A stretch of 64,000 bases of DNA from Schistocerca nitens (Eukaryota > Arthropoda > Insecta > Orthoptera > Acrididae), in the NCBI RefSeq assembly GCF_023898315.1, contig NC_064619.1, forward strand, positions 297,886,150-297,950,149, given 5' to 3'. The notes beneath the pieces were generated by a model. That model did not search any database. It worked only from the letters and a program-made list of their open reading frames with translations, and had not been told where the DNA came from. Made by a program: the position numbers and the translations under genes. This document shows positions 24,368 to 34,739 of this stretch, one piece after another (position 1 is the stretch's first letter; every line of letters starts with the position of its first letter).

Positions 24368-24515
24368 TTCCGGTCGCAGGTTCGAATCCTGTCTCGGGCA
24401 TAGGTGTATGTGATGTCCTTAGTTTAGTTAGGTTTAAGTAGTTCTAAGTTCTAGGGTACTGATGACCTCAGCTGTTAAGTCCCATAGTGCTCAGAGCCAT
24501 TTGAACCATTTGAAC
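24368..24515 (+). mobile_element. SINE family A, 5'-truncated
   Basis: It starts inside the tRNA-like head ('ggtcgcaggttcgaatcctg') and continues to 'gagccatttgaacc', ending with a duplicated 'atttgaacc'. The 8-bp target duplication CACAGTTT is at 24360-24367 and 24516-24523. It lies in the transposase region of the host Tc1. Confidence 0.88.
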
Positions 24516-24829
24516 CACAGTTTGTCAACAAGGCACTGTGCGAGCTGGAAGTGGTTTCATAATCGTGTAAGTTGTGTTTACATGGCATAGAGTGGGTCCT
24601 CTGATCCAGTAGAACCGATCATTGACTGGAAATGGTTATGTTCTTGAAGACTATTCGCATCAATTCATGGACTTGACGTTCCTAAAGAACGATGGAATTT
24701 TTGTCGTTGCCAGTGGACCAGTCACCGGGCCACAGTTGTCCGCAATTTAGTTTGAAGACCGTTTTGAACATTTCGAGTGAATTATTTGGCCACCCACATC
24801 GCCCGACATGAATCCCATGGGACATGGGA

Positions 24830-27512
24830 CAGAGATAAATTCTGCCGAAATTTTTACAAAGGTACAGACGGTGTTTAGAAAGGATAGATTGCATGCAACC
24901 GGTGGTGGGGTGTTCGTTGCTGTTAGTAGTAGTTTATCCTGTAGTGAAGTAGAAGTGGATAGTTCCTGTGAATTATTATGGGTGGAGGTTACACTCAACA
25001 ACCGAGCTAGGTTCATAATTGGCTCCTTTTACCGACCTCCCGACTCAGCAGCATTAGTGGCAGAACAACTGAGAGAAAATTTGGAATACATTTCACATAA
25101 ATTTTCTCAGCATGTTATAGTCTTAGGTGGAGATTTCAATTTACCAGATATAGACTGGGACACTCAGATGTTTAGGACGGGTGGTAGGGACAGAGCATCG
25201 AGTGACATTATACTGAGTGCACTATCCGAAAATTACCTCGAGCAATTAAACAGAGAACCGACTCGTGGAGATAACATCTTGGACCTACTGATAACAAACA
25301 GACCCGAACTTTTCGACTCTGTGAGTGCAGAACAGGGAATCAGTGATCATAAGGCCGTTTCAGCATCCCTGAATATGGAAGTTAATAGGAGTACAAAAAA
25401 AGGGAGGAAGGTTTATCTGGTTAGCAAGAGTAATAGAAGGCAGATTTCAGGCTACCTAACAGATCAAAACGAAAATTTCTGTTCCGACACTGACAATGTT
25501 GAGTGTTTATGGAAGAAGTTCAAGGCAATTGTAAAATGCGTATTAGACAGGTACGTGCCGAGTAAAACTGTGAGGGACGGGAAAAACCCACCGTGGTACA
25601 ACAACAAACTTCGGAAACTACTGCGAAAGCAAAGAGAGCTTCACTCCAAGTTTAAACGCAGCCAAAACTTCTCAGACAAACAGAAGCTAAACGATGTCAA
25701 AGTTAGCGTAAGGAGGGCTATGCGTGAAGCGTTCAGTGAATTCGAAAGTAAAATTCTATGTACCGACTTGACAGAAAATCCTAGGAAGTTCTGGTCTTAC
25801 GTTAAATCAGTAAGTGGCTCGAAACAGCATATCCAGACACTGCGGGATGATGATGGCATTGAAACAGAGGATGACACGCGTAAAGCTGAAATACTAAACA
25901 CCTTTTTCCAAAGCTGTTTCACAGAGGAAGACCGCACTGCAGTTCCTTCTCTAAATCCTCGCACAAACGAAAAAATGGCTGACATCGAAATAAGTGTCCA
26001 ACGAATAGAAAAGCAACTGGAATCACTCAACAGAGGAAAGTCCACTGGACCTGACGCGATACCAATTCGATTCTACACAGAGTACGCGAAAGAACTTGCC
26101 CCCCTTCTAACAGCCGTGTACCGCAAGTCTCTAGAGGAACGGAGGGTTCCAAATGATTGGAAAAGAGCACAGGTAGTCCCAGTCTTCAAGAAGGGTCGTC
26201 GAGCAGATGCGCAAAACTATAGACCTATATCTCTGACGTCGATCTGTTGTAGAATTTTAGAACATGTTTTTTGCTCGAGTATCATGTCGTTTTTGGAAAC
26301 CCAGAATCTACTCTGTAGGAATCAACATGGATTCCGTAAACAGCGATCGTGTGAGACCCAACTCGCTTTATTTGTTCACGAGACCCAGAAAATATTAGAT
26401 ACCGGTTCCCAGGTAGATGCTATTTTTCTTGACTTCCGGAAGGCGTTCGATACAGATCCGCACTGCCGCCTGATAAACAAAGTAAGAGCCTACGGAATAT
26501 CAGACCAGCTGTGTGGCTGGATTGAAGAGTTTTTAGCAAACAGAACACAGCATGTTGTTATCAATGGAGAGACGTCTACAGACGTTAAAGTAACCTCTGG
26601 CGTGCCACAGGGGAGTGTTATGGGACCATTGCTTTTCACAATATATATAAATGACCTAGTAGATAGTGTCGGAAGTTCCATCCAGCTTTTCGCGGATGAT
26701 GCTGTAGTATACAGAGAAGTTGCAGCATTAGAAAATTGTAGCGAAATGCAGGAAGATCTGCAGCGGATAGGCACTTGGTGCAGGGAGTGGCAACTGTCCC
26801 TTAACATAGACAAATGTAATGTATTGCGAATACACAGAAAGAAGGATCCTTTATTGTATGATTATATGATAGCGGAACAAACACTGGTAGCAGTTACTTC
26901 TGTAAAATATCTGGGAGTATGCGTGCGGAACGATTTGAAGTGGAATGATCATATAAAATTAATTGTTGGTAAGGCGGGTACAAGGTTGAGATTCATTGGG
27001 AGAGTGCTTAGAAAATGTAGTCCATCAACAAAGGAGGTGGCTTACAAAACACTCGTTCGACCTATACTTGAGTATTGCTCATCAGTGTGGGATCCGTACC
27101 AGATCGGGTTGACGGAGGAGATAGAGAAGATCCAAAGAAGAGCGGCGCGTTTCGTCACAGGGTTATTTGGTAACCGTGATAGCGTTACGGAGATGTTTAA
27201 TACACTCAAGTGGCAGACTCTGCAAGAGAGGCGCTCTGCATCGCGGTGTAGCTTGCTCGCCAGGTTTCGAGAGGGTGCGTTTCTGGATGAGGTATCGAAT
27301 ATATAGCTTCCCCCTACTTATACCTCCCGTGGAGATCACGAATGTAAAATTAGAGAGATTAGAGCGCGCACGGAGGCTTTCAGGCAGTTGTTCTTCCCGC
27401 GAACCATACGCGACTGGAACAGGAAAGGGAGGTAATGACAGTGGCACGTAGGGTGCCCTCCGCCACACACCGTTGGGTGGCTTGCGGAGTATAAATGTAG
27501 ATGTAGATGTAG
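24830..27512 (+). mobile_element. LINE (CR1/Jockey-like), 5'-truncated, nearly intact
   Basis: A 2.7-kb insertion within the Tc1 element at 23683-27715. The left junction lies just after Tc1 sequence 'gggacagaga', and the right junction follows the TGTAGATGTAGA tail. It encodes a long endonuclease/reverse transcriptase frame (see 24835-27306). The full-length element would start further 5', so N-terminal endonuclease sequence is missing. Same orientation as UROC1. Confidence 0.9.
24835..27306 (+). pseudogene. LINE endonuclease/reverse transcriptase, one premature stop
   Basis: The open frame formally begins at 24808 in Tc1 sequence; LINE sequence starts a few codons later. In frame order there is the endonuclease remainder with GGDFNLPDIDW (about residues 105-115) and SDHKAVSASL (about 178). 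The reverse transcriptase follows with FKKGRRADAQNYRPISLTS (about 460), GVPQGSVMGPLLF (about 597) and FADDAVVY (about 627), the catalytic Asp pair intact. At 27304-27306 a TAG ends the frame after VSNI. The same frame continues LPPTY, then CKIREIRARTEAFRQ and IRDWNR for about 42 more codons. Relatives here read ILLPPTY, so a TTG-to-TAG change is the likely cause. N-terminal endonuclease residues are absent. Confidence 0.88.
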
Positions 27513-27715
27513 AGGTCAGTTCGTACACAAAATCTGGACCGGCCACACTTCCGCAATTATGGACGGCTAGCTATAGAGCAAGAATGGCTCAATATTTTTT
27601 GCAGAGGACTTCTAACGAGTTGAGTTCGTGCCACGTCGAACTGTACCAGTACGCCGCGAAAGAGGAGGTCCGACACGATATTAAGAGGTATCCCACGACT
27701 TTCTTCACATCAGTG

Positions 27716-27840
27716 AACTTCGAAATTAATTTGCTGACTGTGAATTTCTTGGTATCAACTGTATTAGGTACAGATCTACTATCCAACAGTGATTTTGGGA
27801 CTACGATATAAAGACGTAGATGTTTGACTTTTGAAAACCT
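27716..27840. other. Intronic spacer
   Basis: Short sequence between the Tc1 right end and a tRNA-like repeat. Nothing recognised. Confidence 0.4.
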
Positions 27841-27850
27841 TCGTGGCCCC

Positions 27851-28030
27851 GGTGTGCATGCACAGAGAGCTGAAATGGTTAAGCTGACCGCTCGTGTTAA
27901 GTAGGAAATGCAGTTTCGAGTCCTGGTATGGCTCAGATTTTCATATGTTAATACTGGATACCGGACCTATATCTACTACAGCGGATATCAATAAATTCGC
28001 AGTCAGCGAATCTATTTCACAGTCCCGATA
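27851..28030 (+). mobile_element. tRNA-related SINE (family F), degraded
   Basis: 'gctgaaatggttaagctgac' resembles an A box and 'agtttcgagtcctggt' a B box, spaced as in a tRNA, followed by 'ggctcagattttcat'. Only one copy is seen here, so boundaries are approximate. Confidence 0.5.
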
Positions 28031-28189
28031 AAAGCCGACGTACCACACAAGTTTGTTAATGGTTTCGTATTGCTTATACTGATAGAAGTAAATAAGGAAA
28101 AATAATTAGATGATCTTCAGAGGTGACCACAGGGGGCATAAGATGATAGCTGACCAACAAAACTGGCGTTTCGAGATGTTATTCTGTCC

Positions 28190-28560
28190 AGTTTCCCACT
28201 CAGGAGCGACGGCAAGCGGTGTAGGGCGATCTGACAGTCCTGCGAATCTCCGTCGCAGAGTGGAACGCAGAGACGTGATAGCCGGCTCAGGTTGGCGAGC
28301 GCCGCCGGCTGAGCGGCGGATTCGCGCGGCCCCCTCCGCCGTGCTCCGCCGCGAGGCCTTTGATCTCTGCGAACGCGCCGCCTGCATTATTCATGCTGGC
28401 TGGTGGCCCGCCGCACGTGATCGCCGCCGGCCGGCACACGGGCACGGCGCCCGCCGTTGAGTACTCGCTTCACACCCGCACCATTCAGCGGGAGGCTCTC
28501 TGTCCACTCGTACCGAGAGCCAATCCCTCACCAAATGCATGCTCACGTTCTTGTTGCACT
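28190..28560. other. GC- and CpG-rich patch, unassigned
   Basis: Sharply GC-rich compared with its flanks, with runs such as 'cgagcgccgccggctgagcgg' and 'gatcgccgccggccggcac'. The open frames (28110-28460 and others) are composition-driven and unrecognised. It could be a CpG-rich regulatory element, a first exon of another transcript or an LTR remnant. Confidence 0.45.
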
Positions 28561-28567
28561 GTACACT

Positions 28568-29252
28568 GGAAATGGAAATCAGCGTTTGGCGTCATTTGCC
28601 GGGAGGCCCCTTATGGGGCAGGTGCGGCCGTCTTGGTGCAGGTCTTATTACATTCGACGCCACATTGGGCGGCCTGCGCGGCGGATGGGGATGAAATAAT
28701 GATGAAGACAACACAACACCCAGTCCCTGAGCGGAGAAAATCCCCGACCCAGCCGGGAATCGAACCCGGGCCCGTACGACGGCAATCCGTCACGCTGGCC
28801 TTTTTTTTTTTTATTCACCAAAAACAGTAACAAAAATGGCTACAATGAAATGACATAAATAAGGTGACAGATAATTGCAGTCATAAATTACAGCATTCAA
28901 AAAATGAGTCTTTAGCAGTAGCACAATTTAGCACCTTCACTGTCACCTTCAACTGGTGGCAGATCAGCATGCACATTTTCTTCTTCTGCAGCCGGTTCCT
29001 CATCATCATTTCCCAGACCCAAATTAATCATTCAATAAATCCTTGATGTGTGTTCCTTCCAGGGTAAATTACGTGGACAGAAGTCCCGAACAGCGACATC
29101 GCAAAGTATTTCACTGCCTTGTTATATTTGTCAGTTCCTGCCTTCTAAACGCATCTATAGGGAGTTCAAAATCTTCCTTTATATCAGACACCAGATGTTT
29201 CTCGCCATATTCTTGTATCTGCTGTACTGCTGATTTAGCTATCGGGGCGGAC
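28568..29252 (-). mobile_element. SINE family B split by an Hsp90 retrocopy
   Basis: 28568-28800 matches the copy at 7111-7364 up to 'ccgtcacgctggcc'. After a 432-bp insert, 29233-29252 supplies the missing 'ttagctatcggggcgg' end of the tRNA-like head. The SINE is flanked by an 11-bp target duplication, CACTGTRCACT, with one mismatch, at 28557-28567 and 29253-29263. That duplication includes the first bases of a Tc1 end ('cactgaggtgac' from 29260), so the SINE landed in a Tc1 terminus. Confidence 0.85.
28801..29232 (-). pseudogene. Processed pseudogene of Hsp90 (C-terminal part)
   Basis: Hsp90 is a cytosolic ATP-dependent chaperone; this copy is dead. Read on the minus strand it starts (29232) with SAVQQIQEYGEKHLVS and a degenerate DFELP, like the CVQQLKEYDGKQLVS..ELP region of Hsp90. 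It then jumps to PIDAFRRQ and NKAVKYF, equivalent to PIIETLRQK..DKAVKDL, so roughly 110 residues are deleted. It then shifts frame to a SxFTLE remnant and to MINLGLGNDDEEPAAEEE (frame 28912-29031), matching the MIKLGLG..DE..AEE acidic tail. The canonical MEEVD end is lost. After the stop come a short 3' UTR, an AATAAA-type signal and poly-A (poly-T at 28801), and no intron remains. These are the marks of a retrocopy. Confidence 0.85.
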
Positions 29253-29259
29253 CACTGTG

Positions 29260-29402
29260 CACTGAGGTGACATAAGACATAGGACACCTCCTAATATCGT
29301 GTCGGGCCTCGTTCTGCCCGGCGTAGAGCAGTAACTCCACATATCATGGACTCAACAACTCGCTGGAAGTCCCCTGTAGAAATATTGAACCATGCTGACT
29401 CT
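29260..29402 (-). mobile_element. Tc1 3' end fragment
   Basis: It begins with the inverted end 'cactgaggtgacataag' and continues 'catggactcaacaactcg', the reverse of the C-terminal transposase region of the same family as 23683-27715. It is truncated near 29402. Four bases of the same end remain at 28564-28567, left of the SINE that split it. Confidence 0.75.
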
Positions 29403-29409
29403 ACAGCAG

Positions 29410-30795
29410 TGCAGAGGCAAAAAATTAGTAATACGCGCCGATATCAATGCGAGATGCACCCTGTGGCTCTACGGCCGAACGGATGACCAAGGCAGCGGTA
29501 TCATACAGGAGACAAGGCTTCATGTTTCCAGAATGAGAGTTTCACCCTGCAGCGGAGTGTGCACTGATATGAAACTTCCTGGCAGATTAAAACTGTGTGC
29601 CAGACCGAGACTCGAACTCGCGACCTTAGGCAAAGAATCCTTTCTTCTAGGAGTGCTAGTTCTGCCAGGTTCGCAGAAGAGCTTCTGTGAAGTTTGGAAG
29701 TTAGGAAACGAGGTACTGGCAGAATTGAAGCTGTGAGGACGGGTCGTGAGTCGTGCTTGGGTAGCTCAAATGGTAGAGCACTTGCCCGCGGAAGGCAAAG
29801 GTCCCGATTTCGAGTCTCGGTCCGGCACACAGTTTCAATCTGCCTGGATGTTTCAAGACTTCATGTAATCAGTAGGGAAGGATATGCACCAACATTCAAC
29901 GAACGTGACTGTTCTACATCAAACATAGACTACACTTGCTAGCAATGCAGCAGTCACACATATTCACGACTGGATAGTGCATGACCAGATAAGCACAAGC
30001 GACCACAACGCCATCACTTTCACTCTTCAGAACACACCGCACATACAGACAGACAGACTGGGATTAAGTCAGGCAGACTAAGAACACGTCTTACACGACA
30101 TTGAAAGAAGTATTGACTACAGAGCCCACATACTCACTGACATCATAGCACACACACAAAACACCTGCATTCCAACGTCAAATGACACAAAGCGACATTC
30201 AGTACCATGGACATCAAAACTGACACAATTAAAGGAGGACACCAGACGGAAACGTGAACTATATGAGAGAGCAATCTTAGATAGACAGGTGCGACTTGAT
30301 TCATATCGGCTTGCAAAAGACAGGTACAAACAGGAACTGCACAAGACAAGAAAGGACCACTGGGATAGACACATAGCAGCACAAACACAACTGAACATAT
30401 GGCGGGAGCCATACACAGTAATCACAGAAAAAATTAAAAGCCCACTACTTCTGAGAACGCTACTACAGGGTGACGGTGCGTTGACTAAGAGATGGAGACG
30501 CATAGCGGAATTTCCGCTAGGCGAGCTCCTACCGGGCGACATCACAAACACAGACACTCAAGAACAAGCAGCAATTCGTCAAGAAATGGACACAGAATAT
30601 TGCACAGCAACACTCACCTGTCCGTTTGCGCAGGTAGAAGTGGCGATAGCGATCTCAGAACTAACAATCAAAAAGGCACCTAGACCATATGGAGTCCACT
30701 CAGAGGCACTAAACCAAACTGCACCACAGATCACCCCATATCGCGTACTTGCAGTGTGGAAATCCTCCAAGGTGTCTGCTGTGGATCCTCATGTT
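29410..30795 (+). mobile_element. R1/I-like LINE fragment
   Basis: The frame continues across the inserted repeat at 29526-29854. Before it: KLVIRADINARCTLW..TDDQGS, an endonuclease block. After it: REGYAPTFNERDCSTSNIDY and SDHNAITF, the endonuclease C-terminus. The long frame 30289-30800 has RLAKDRYKQELHKTRKDHW and ISELTIKKAPRPYGVHSEAL, the start of an R1-type reverse transcriptase. The polymerase catalytic block is missing. It is 5'- and 3'-incomplete, with at least one stop and a frameshift. Confidence 0.75.
29526..29854 (+). mobile_element. Composite tRNA-like repeat, short copy
   Basis: It contains the minus-oriented tRNA-like half ('accgagactcgaactcgcg') and the plus-oriented half ('gtagagcacttgcccgcgg', 'cgagtctcggtccgg'). 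A 12-bp target duplication with one mismatch (AAGRCTTCATGT) is at 29514-29525 and 29855-29866. It splits the endonuclease region of the R1-like LINE. Confidence 0.85.
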
Positions 30796-30812
30796 GAACA
30801 ATTTATGCTGAA

Positions 30813-31109
30813 GAGTACTCCGTCCTCAGGCCACGAGTGGCCTACCGGGACCATCCGACCGCCGTGTCATCCTCAGTGGAGGATGCGGATAGGAGGGGCG
30901 TGGGGTCAGCACACCGCTCTCCCGGCCGTTATGATGGTAGTCTTGACCGAAGCCGCTACTATTCGCTCGAGTAGCTCCTCAATTGGCATCAGGAGGCTGA
31001 GTGCACCCCGAAAAATGGCAACAGCGCATGGTGGCCGGATGGTCACCCACCCAAGTGCCGACCACGCCCGACAGCGCTCAACTTCGGTGATCTCACGGGA
31101 ACCGGTGTA
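30813..31109 (-). mobile_element. 5S rRNA-derived SINE, copy 1
   Basis: On the minus strand the 5' end reads 'gagatcaccgaagttgagcg', then 'tgtcgggcgtggtcggcac' and 'ttgggtgggtgaccatccgg', resembling the 5S rRNA internal promoter region (gttaagc..gtcgggc..tacttggatgggtgacc). The rest is an unrelated body also seen at 44652-44978. A 10-bp target duplication, TTATGCTGAA, lies at 30803-30812 and 31110-31119. Confidence 0.88.
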
Positions 31110-31119
31110 TTATGCTGAA

Positions 31120-31477
31120 CAGTGTACTTCGAAATATTTGTGTGCGCACCAGGATTCCACTTTGGATCTGCTGTAGACAGCGGTCATATTGGTTTACAGA
31201 ATGCCCAAGCCTCCTACCCCCACGTCTCGTGATGAGAATGAACGTCCAACACCATGTCGCCCAGTTGTGGTTTCACCGTCCTCCAACCATTTACCACTCA
31301 TGCCCAAGACGTTAACTCGCAAACAAGCGACCAGCTTCGTCGTTTCCTAGGTATTCGCGCCTAGGCACCAATTCATAATAACCCGTCCATTCTCAGAGTC
31401 ACTTATAACGGTGGATTTCCCCATTTACAGCCCATATCGTCGCTGGAATGATTCTGCATTCGTCTCTGCTCCGCTTG
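31120..31477. other. Intronic stretch, nothing recognised
   Basis: Possibly residual LINE sequence right of the 5S SINE, but I cannot align it. No motif recognised. Confidence 0.35.
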
Positions 31478-31479
31478 TA

Positions 31480-32932
31480 CAAAGTGTAACGGGTATAAGT
31501 GCAGATACTTTTCTATGCGGTACCTTAGTATGTACACACATCAGTGTGTAGTTTGTTTTTCTTTGCACTGAGCAGTCTTCCCACAAAAACGTCACAGACT
31601 TTACGAGCTGATGTTTGCTCACCGTCGTAATTGCTCCACTAGCAAGGAAAAATCACCAACTCGGCCTCATATTTTAAGGAGAAGAAAGAAGACTTGCGAA
31701 GTGTCAGTTGCAGCAATCGATCACGCTCGAAAAATCGGGCCATAATTATAATGGTATGCAGTTATGGCCTTCTGAATGTAAAAGCTTCCAAAACTTTGCA
31801 CGCCGGTTGTTTGTCACTCGCTCCGCCCAAATACAGCCGCCTAACGCCCAAGCACGAAATACTGCACACACCGCAGTGATAACGAGAGTCCTCCAGTTCG
31901 CGATACGTTGACAGCGAGGCAAGACGAGGGGAGAGGTGGACACTTCTGCCCAACGTGTCTCGGAAGCCTGCTGGGAAACAATCATGTCATTATACGCAAA
32001 GAATAGTAAGTAATATGTCAGTCTCACGCACATATGCGTCAGTATTACTCTAACACTATCCTCGTATTGATATTCTACTGCTAGATACACGACTCACAAT
32101 CAAAATTATTAAATCTAAGTAACCAAAGTATAATTGTGAAATGAATTTGCAAAGTAATCACGCCAATCCCGTTGATAGAAAGGCGCATCTCCTGCAAAAC
32201 CACGCCAGTTTTAAAATAACGCACAACAGCGAATTTAATAATTAAGTACGCTACACCGCGTCTTTGATAAAACACTAATCCATTTCATTCATTTACACTG
32301 ACTTGTGAATCACAACATAAAAATGTTCAAAGCAAAGAGATCTTTGGCCCCAGCTACGGACTATAAACCGCGCACTTTAACACAGTGAACAAAGCATGTT
32401 ACCAATGTCAAAACAGTATTTCACAAACTTCCTCCTCACACCATTGTACAGTACATCGCGCTCGGCATTTGGCGGCTGCAGTGGGACGGAGCGAGTAACA
32501 AACGGTGCGCGCGAAAGTTGGACAGCTGTTCTTTCAGAAGATCACAGCTGTTACTATCAAAATTATCGCCCAAATTTTCGCGTGCGATCGATTGCTCGGG
32601 CTGATACTTTGTCGGTGGGCTTATTTCTCCTTAAAATGTGAGGTCGAGTAGACGATGTGCCCTTGCAAGTGGACTTTGCCTGTCGGTATAGACTAAAAGC
32701 TTTGCGTCTCCACAGCCGCAATGCAACATCTAACCTGCTGCCCAGGAGAAAATAAGCATTAATGGCTGCCCTTGTGGCATGTACTTGGAGGTACTAACCA
32801 ATCTGAAAAAATACAACTTGTAATAGCTACAATTATTAGTCTGCAAAAGACGTAAATACTGATGTCATGTTGTTCAGTACACCGTCCCCAGTCACCAATA
32901 GAAATATCTGCACTCATATCGGTTACACCCTG
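31480..32932. mobile_element. Long-arm foldback element (1.45 kb)
   Basis: The left end 'caaagtgtaacgggtataag' and the right end 'cggttacaccctg' are inverted, with TA on each side (31478-31479, 32933-32934). The arms are long: 31625-31915 reversed matches 32400-32645 through 'gcggctg..ggcggagcgagt' and 'ctccttaaaat.tgaggycgag'. A loop of about 485 bp separates them. No transposase frame is seen, so it is non-autonomous. It would fold into a long imperfect hairpin if transcribed. Confidence 0.8.
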
Positions 32933-32934
32933 TA

Positions 32935-33244
32935 TAATTTATGTATTACATCACGAACACACAGTGCCACCAGGCAGAAATATTGTGGTGGGCAGTGGGA
33001 ACAAGCTGTTTCCTCATCAGTTTAAGCAGAGAGATATTTTTCCTTGGTTATTAGAGTATATACTTTCTCGTATTAAAAAGTTACTTATTATCGCAAAGAT
33101 GGCAATTTCTGTTAAAACCAAGAATTTGTAGACTGAAATCTGGTTTCGCAGGATAGAGCGGATCAGGTTATCGTTGTTGAGAGGGCTGTAATCAGTTACT
33201 GACAGTTGCACAAAGCGCACCAGCTTTTATTTTCCTCAGAACCA
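32935..33244. other. Intronic spacer
   Basis: No feature recognised; short open frames look random. Confidence 0.35.
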
Positions 33245-34650
33245 CCTAATTACACATTGCCTTAAAAGGATCAAAATAAAACAATATGGCTGAAGGCCTA
33301 GTTAAGAAAATTTGAGATACCACCTGGGCTGAAGGCCCGAAACCACACCAAAAACAAGAACGGCTGAAGAACTGAACACAAGTTATAAAAAATTGCTTTA
33401 AAGAATACACGCAGCTGAAGGCCTTCCTTAAAAAAAATATTTCACGTAAATACGCGACTGAAGGCCACACACAAGAGATTGAACAACTCACACCAAAATG
33501 AAAATCACAATCAAAAATCAACAGAACAGTGGCGCTCAGAAGAATTCCAAGGGTCGGCCTGAGGAGGTAGCACTAATGTAAGGTGGCAACCCCACTCAGG
33601 GGCAGCTGAAGGATCGACCAACAACCTAATCAATTCCCTTCCGCCCAAACAATGGCACAACAATGATAGTATCAGCTGAAGACGAAGATACCAGCAGCAT
33701 TATGTCTTCAAAATTGGCGTCTAAAAATAGCCAAGGCACAATAACCACTCTACGAAAAAAAAATGGACAAACAACTAAAAGGCTGTCGAACTACACGCCC
33801 CGCCGGACAGCATCAACATGGTGACGAAAAACACACTGCCAGAAAACTATGCTAACGACCAGGGCAGGTAACTGGGGCGTTAACGGCCACAAGGCAGAAA
33901 ATACCGCTAGTGCACTTCACTGATAAGTAGCAACTGATTTAATAGTTAAAGACCATACAGGAAGACAGCTGCAAAAATTTCGCGAACTCCATACATTGCT
34001 GCTAGCCGGAACAGCGCAGGAAGCAACAACAGGCAATGAACAAAGAGATGTCACAGCAGTTGAGGTTTCATAACAGGTTCACTGATCACTCAACTTCAGT
34101 GTCCAGGTTTGGTGGACAACGAACTTTGTAGCTCTCGCAGCTAGCACCTCACAATCCCACCACACGTCCACACCAACAGTGGTCCCGGCTTGACCGCGCG
34201 CCGCAAAGACTTCCTCGCTGCTCTGTCCCAACCGACTGAGTGCCTGCAACACGCAGACAGCATTAAAATAGCTGCTCACTCAAACCACACAAGCTACAAT
34301 TGGTTCCACGAAACACTTCCACAAACAAATCGAACAATACTAAAACCAGTGACTGTGGAACAACAAGCACGAATCACAAGTCGACACACACGGAGAACCC
34401 AGAAGCAGTCGGCGACCAAATACACGTCATCCGATGAAACGACCGACCGAACGACCAAGCAACGTCGTCCCCACTCAAGTAAAGCGTGTCGGCAACGGTC
34501 GGGTGAGTCATGGCTGTCCGGACCTCAATGCTGCTCCGTCCCCATTGAAGTCCCAACAGACGATGACCCAGAAATACTAGCGGTCGCTCCAAAGATAGTA
34601 CGACAGTGCTCTTATCGATAAGTGCTGCTACTGCCACTCACGGACAGGCA
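33245..34650 (-). repeat. LTR-like dispersed repeat, copy 2 (inverted)
   Basis: Reverse-complement similarity to 17985-19905 is spread over its length, for example 'attttctgccttgtggccgt' (near 33890) and 'agccatgactcacccgaccg' (near 34500). Its left part (33255-33480) keeps about four degenerate tandem units with GGCTGAAGGCC. It is shorter than copy 1 because the array is contracted. Open frames in the two copies do not conserve a protein. Confidence 0.5.
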
Positions 34651-34739
34651 AGCCAGCAACTTAGTGACGCCAGTAAATCGAATAAGAAATGGGACGGCAG
34701 TACCGCAAAGAGATGATGTCAAGTAATAAATGGCGCAAA

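Larger units (their letters stand above)
23683..27715 (+). mobile_element. Tc1-like transposon split by a SINE and a LINE
   Basis: The left end 'cactgaggtgacaag' after TA (23681-23682) pairs with the right end 'cttcacatcagtg' at about 27715. Plus-strand sequence between them matches a Tc1 transposase: N-terminal 'RELTDFERG' near 23840, then 'ISGITSHHG', and 'SPDMNP' at 24800-24815. The transposase is interrupted by the SINE at 24368-24515 and by the LINE at 24830-27512; it resumes at 27513 with 'gtcagttcgtacacaaaat'. Related copies are at 50408-51858 and 29260-29402. Confidence 0.88.

Noticed and set aside
24808-24834. Start codon of the LINE protein at 24808
   Set aside because: These first codons are Tc1 sequence (the NPM block from 'aatcccatggg'); the LINE is 5'-truncated, so no natural start is present.
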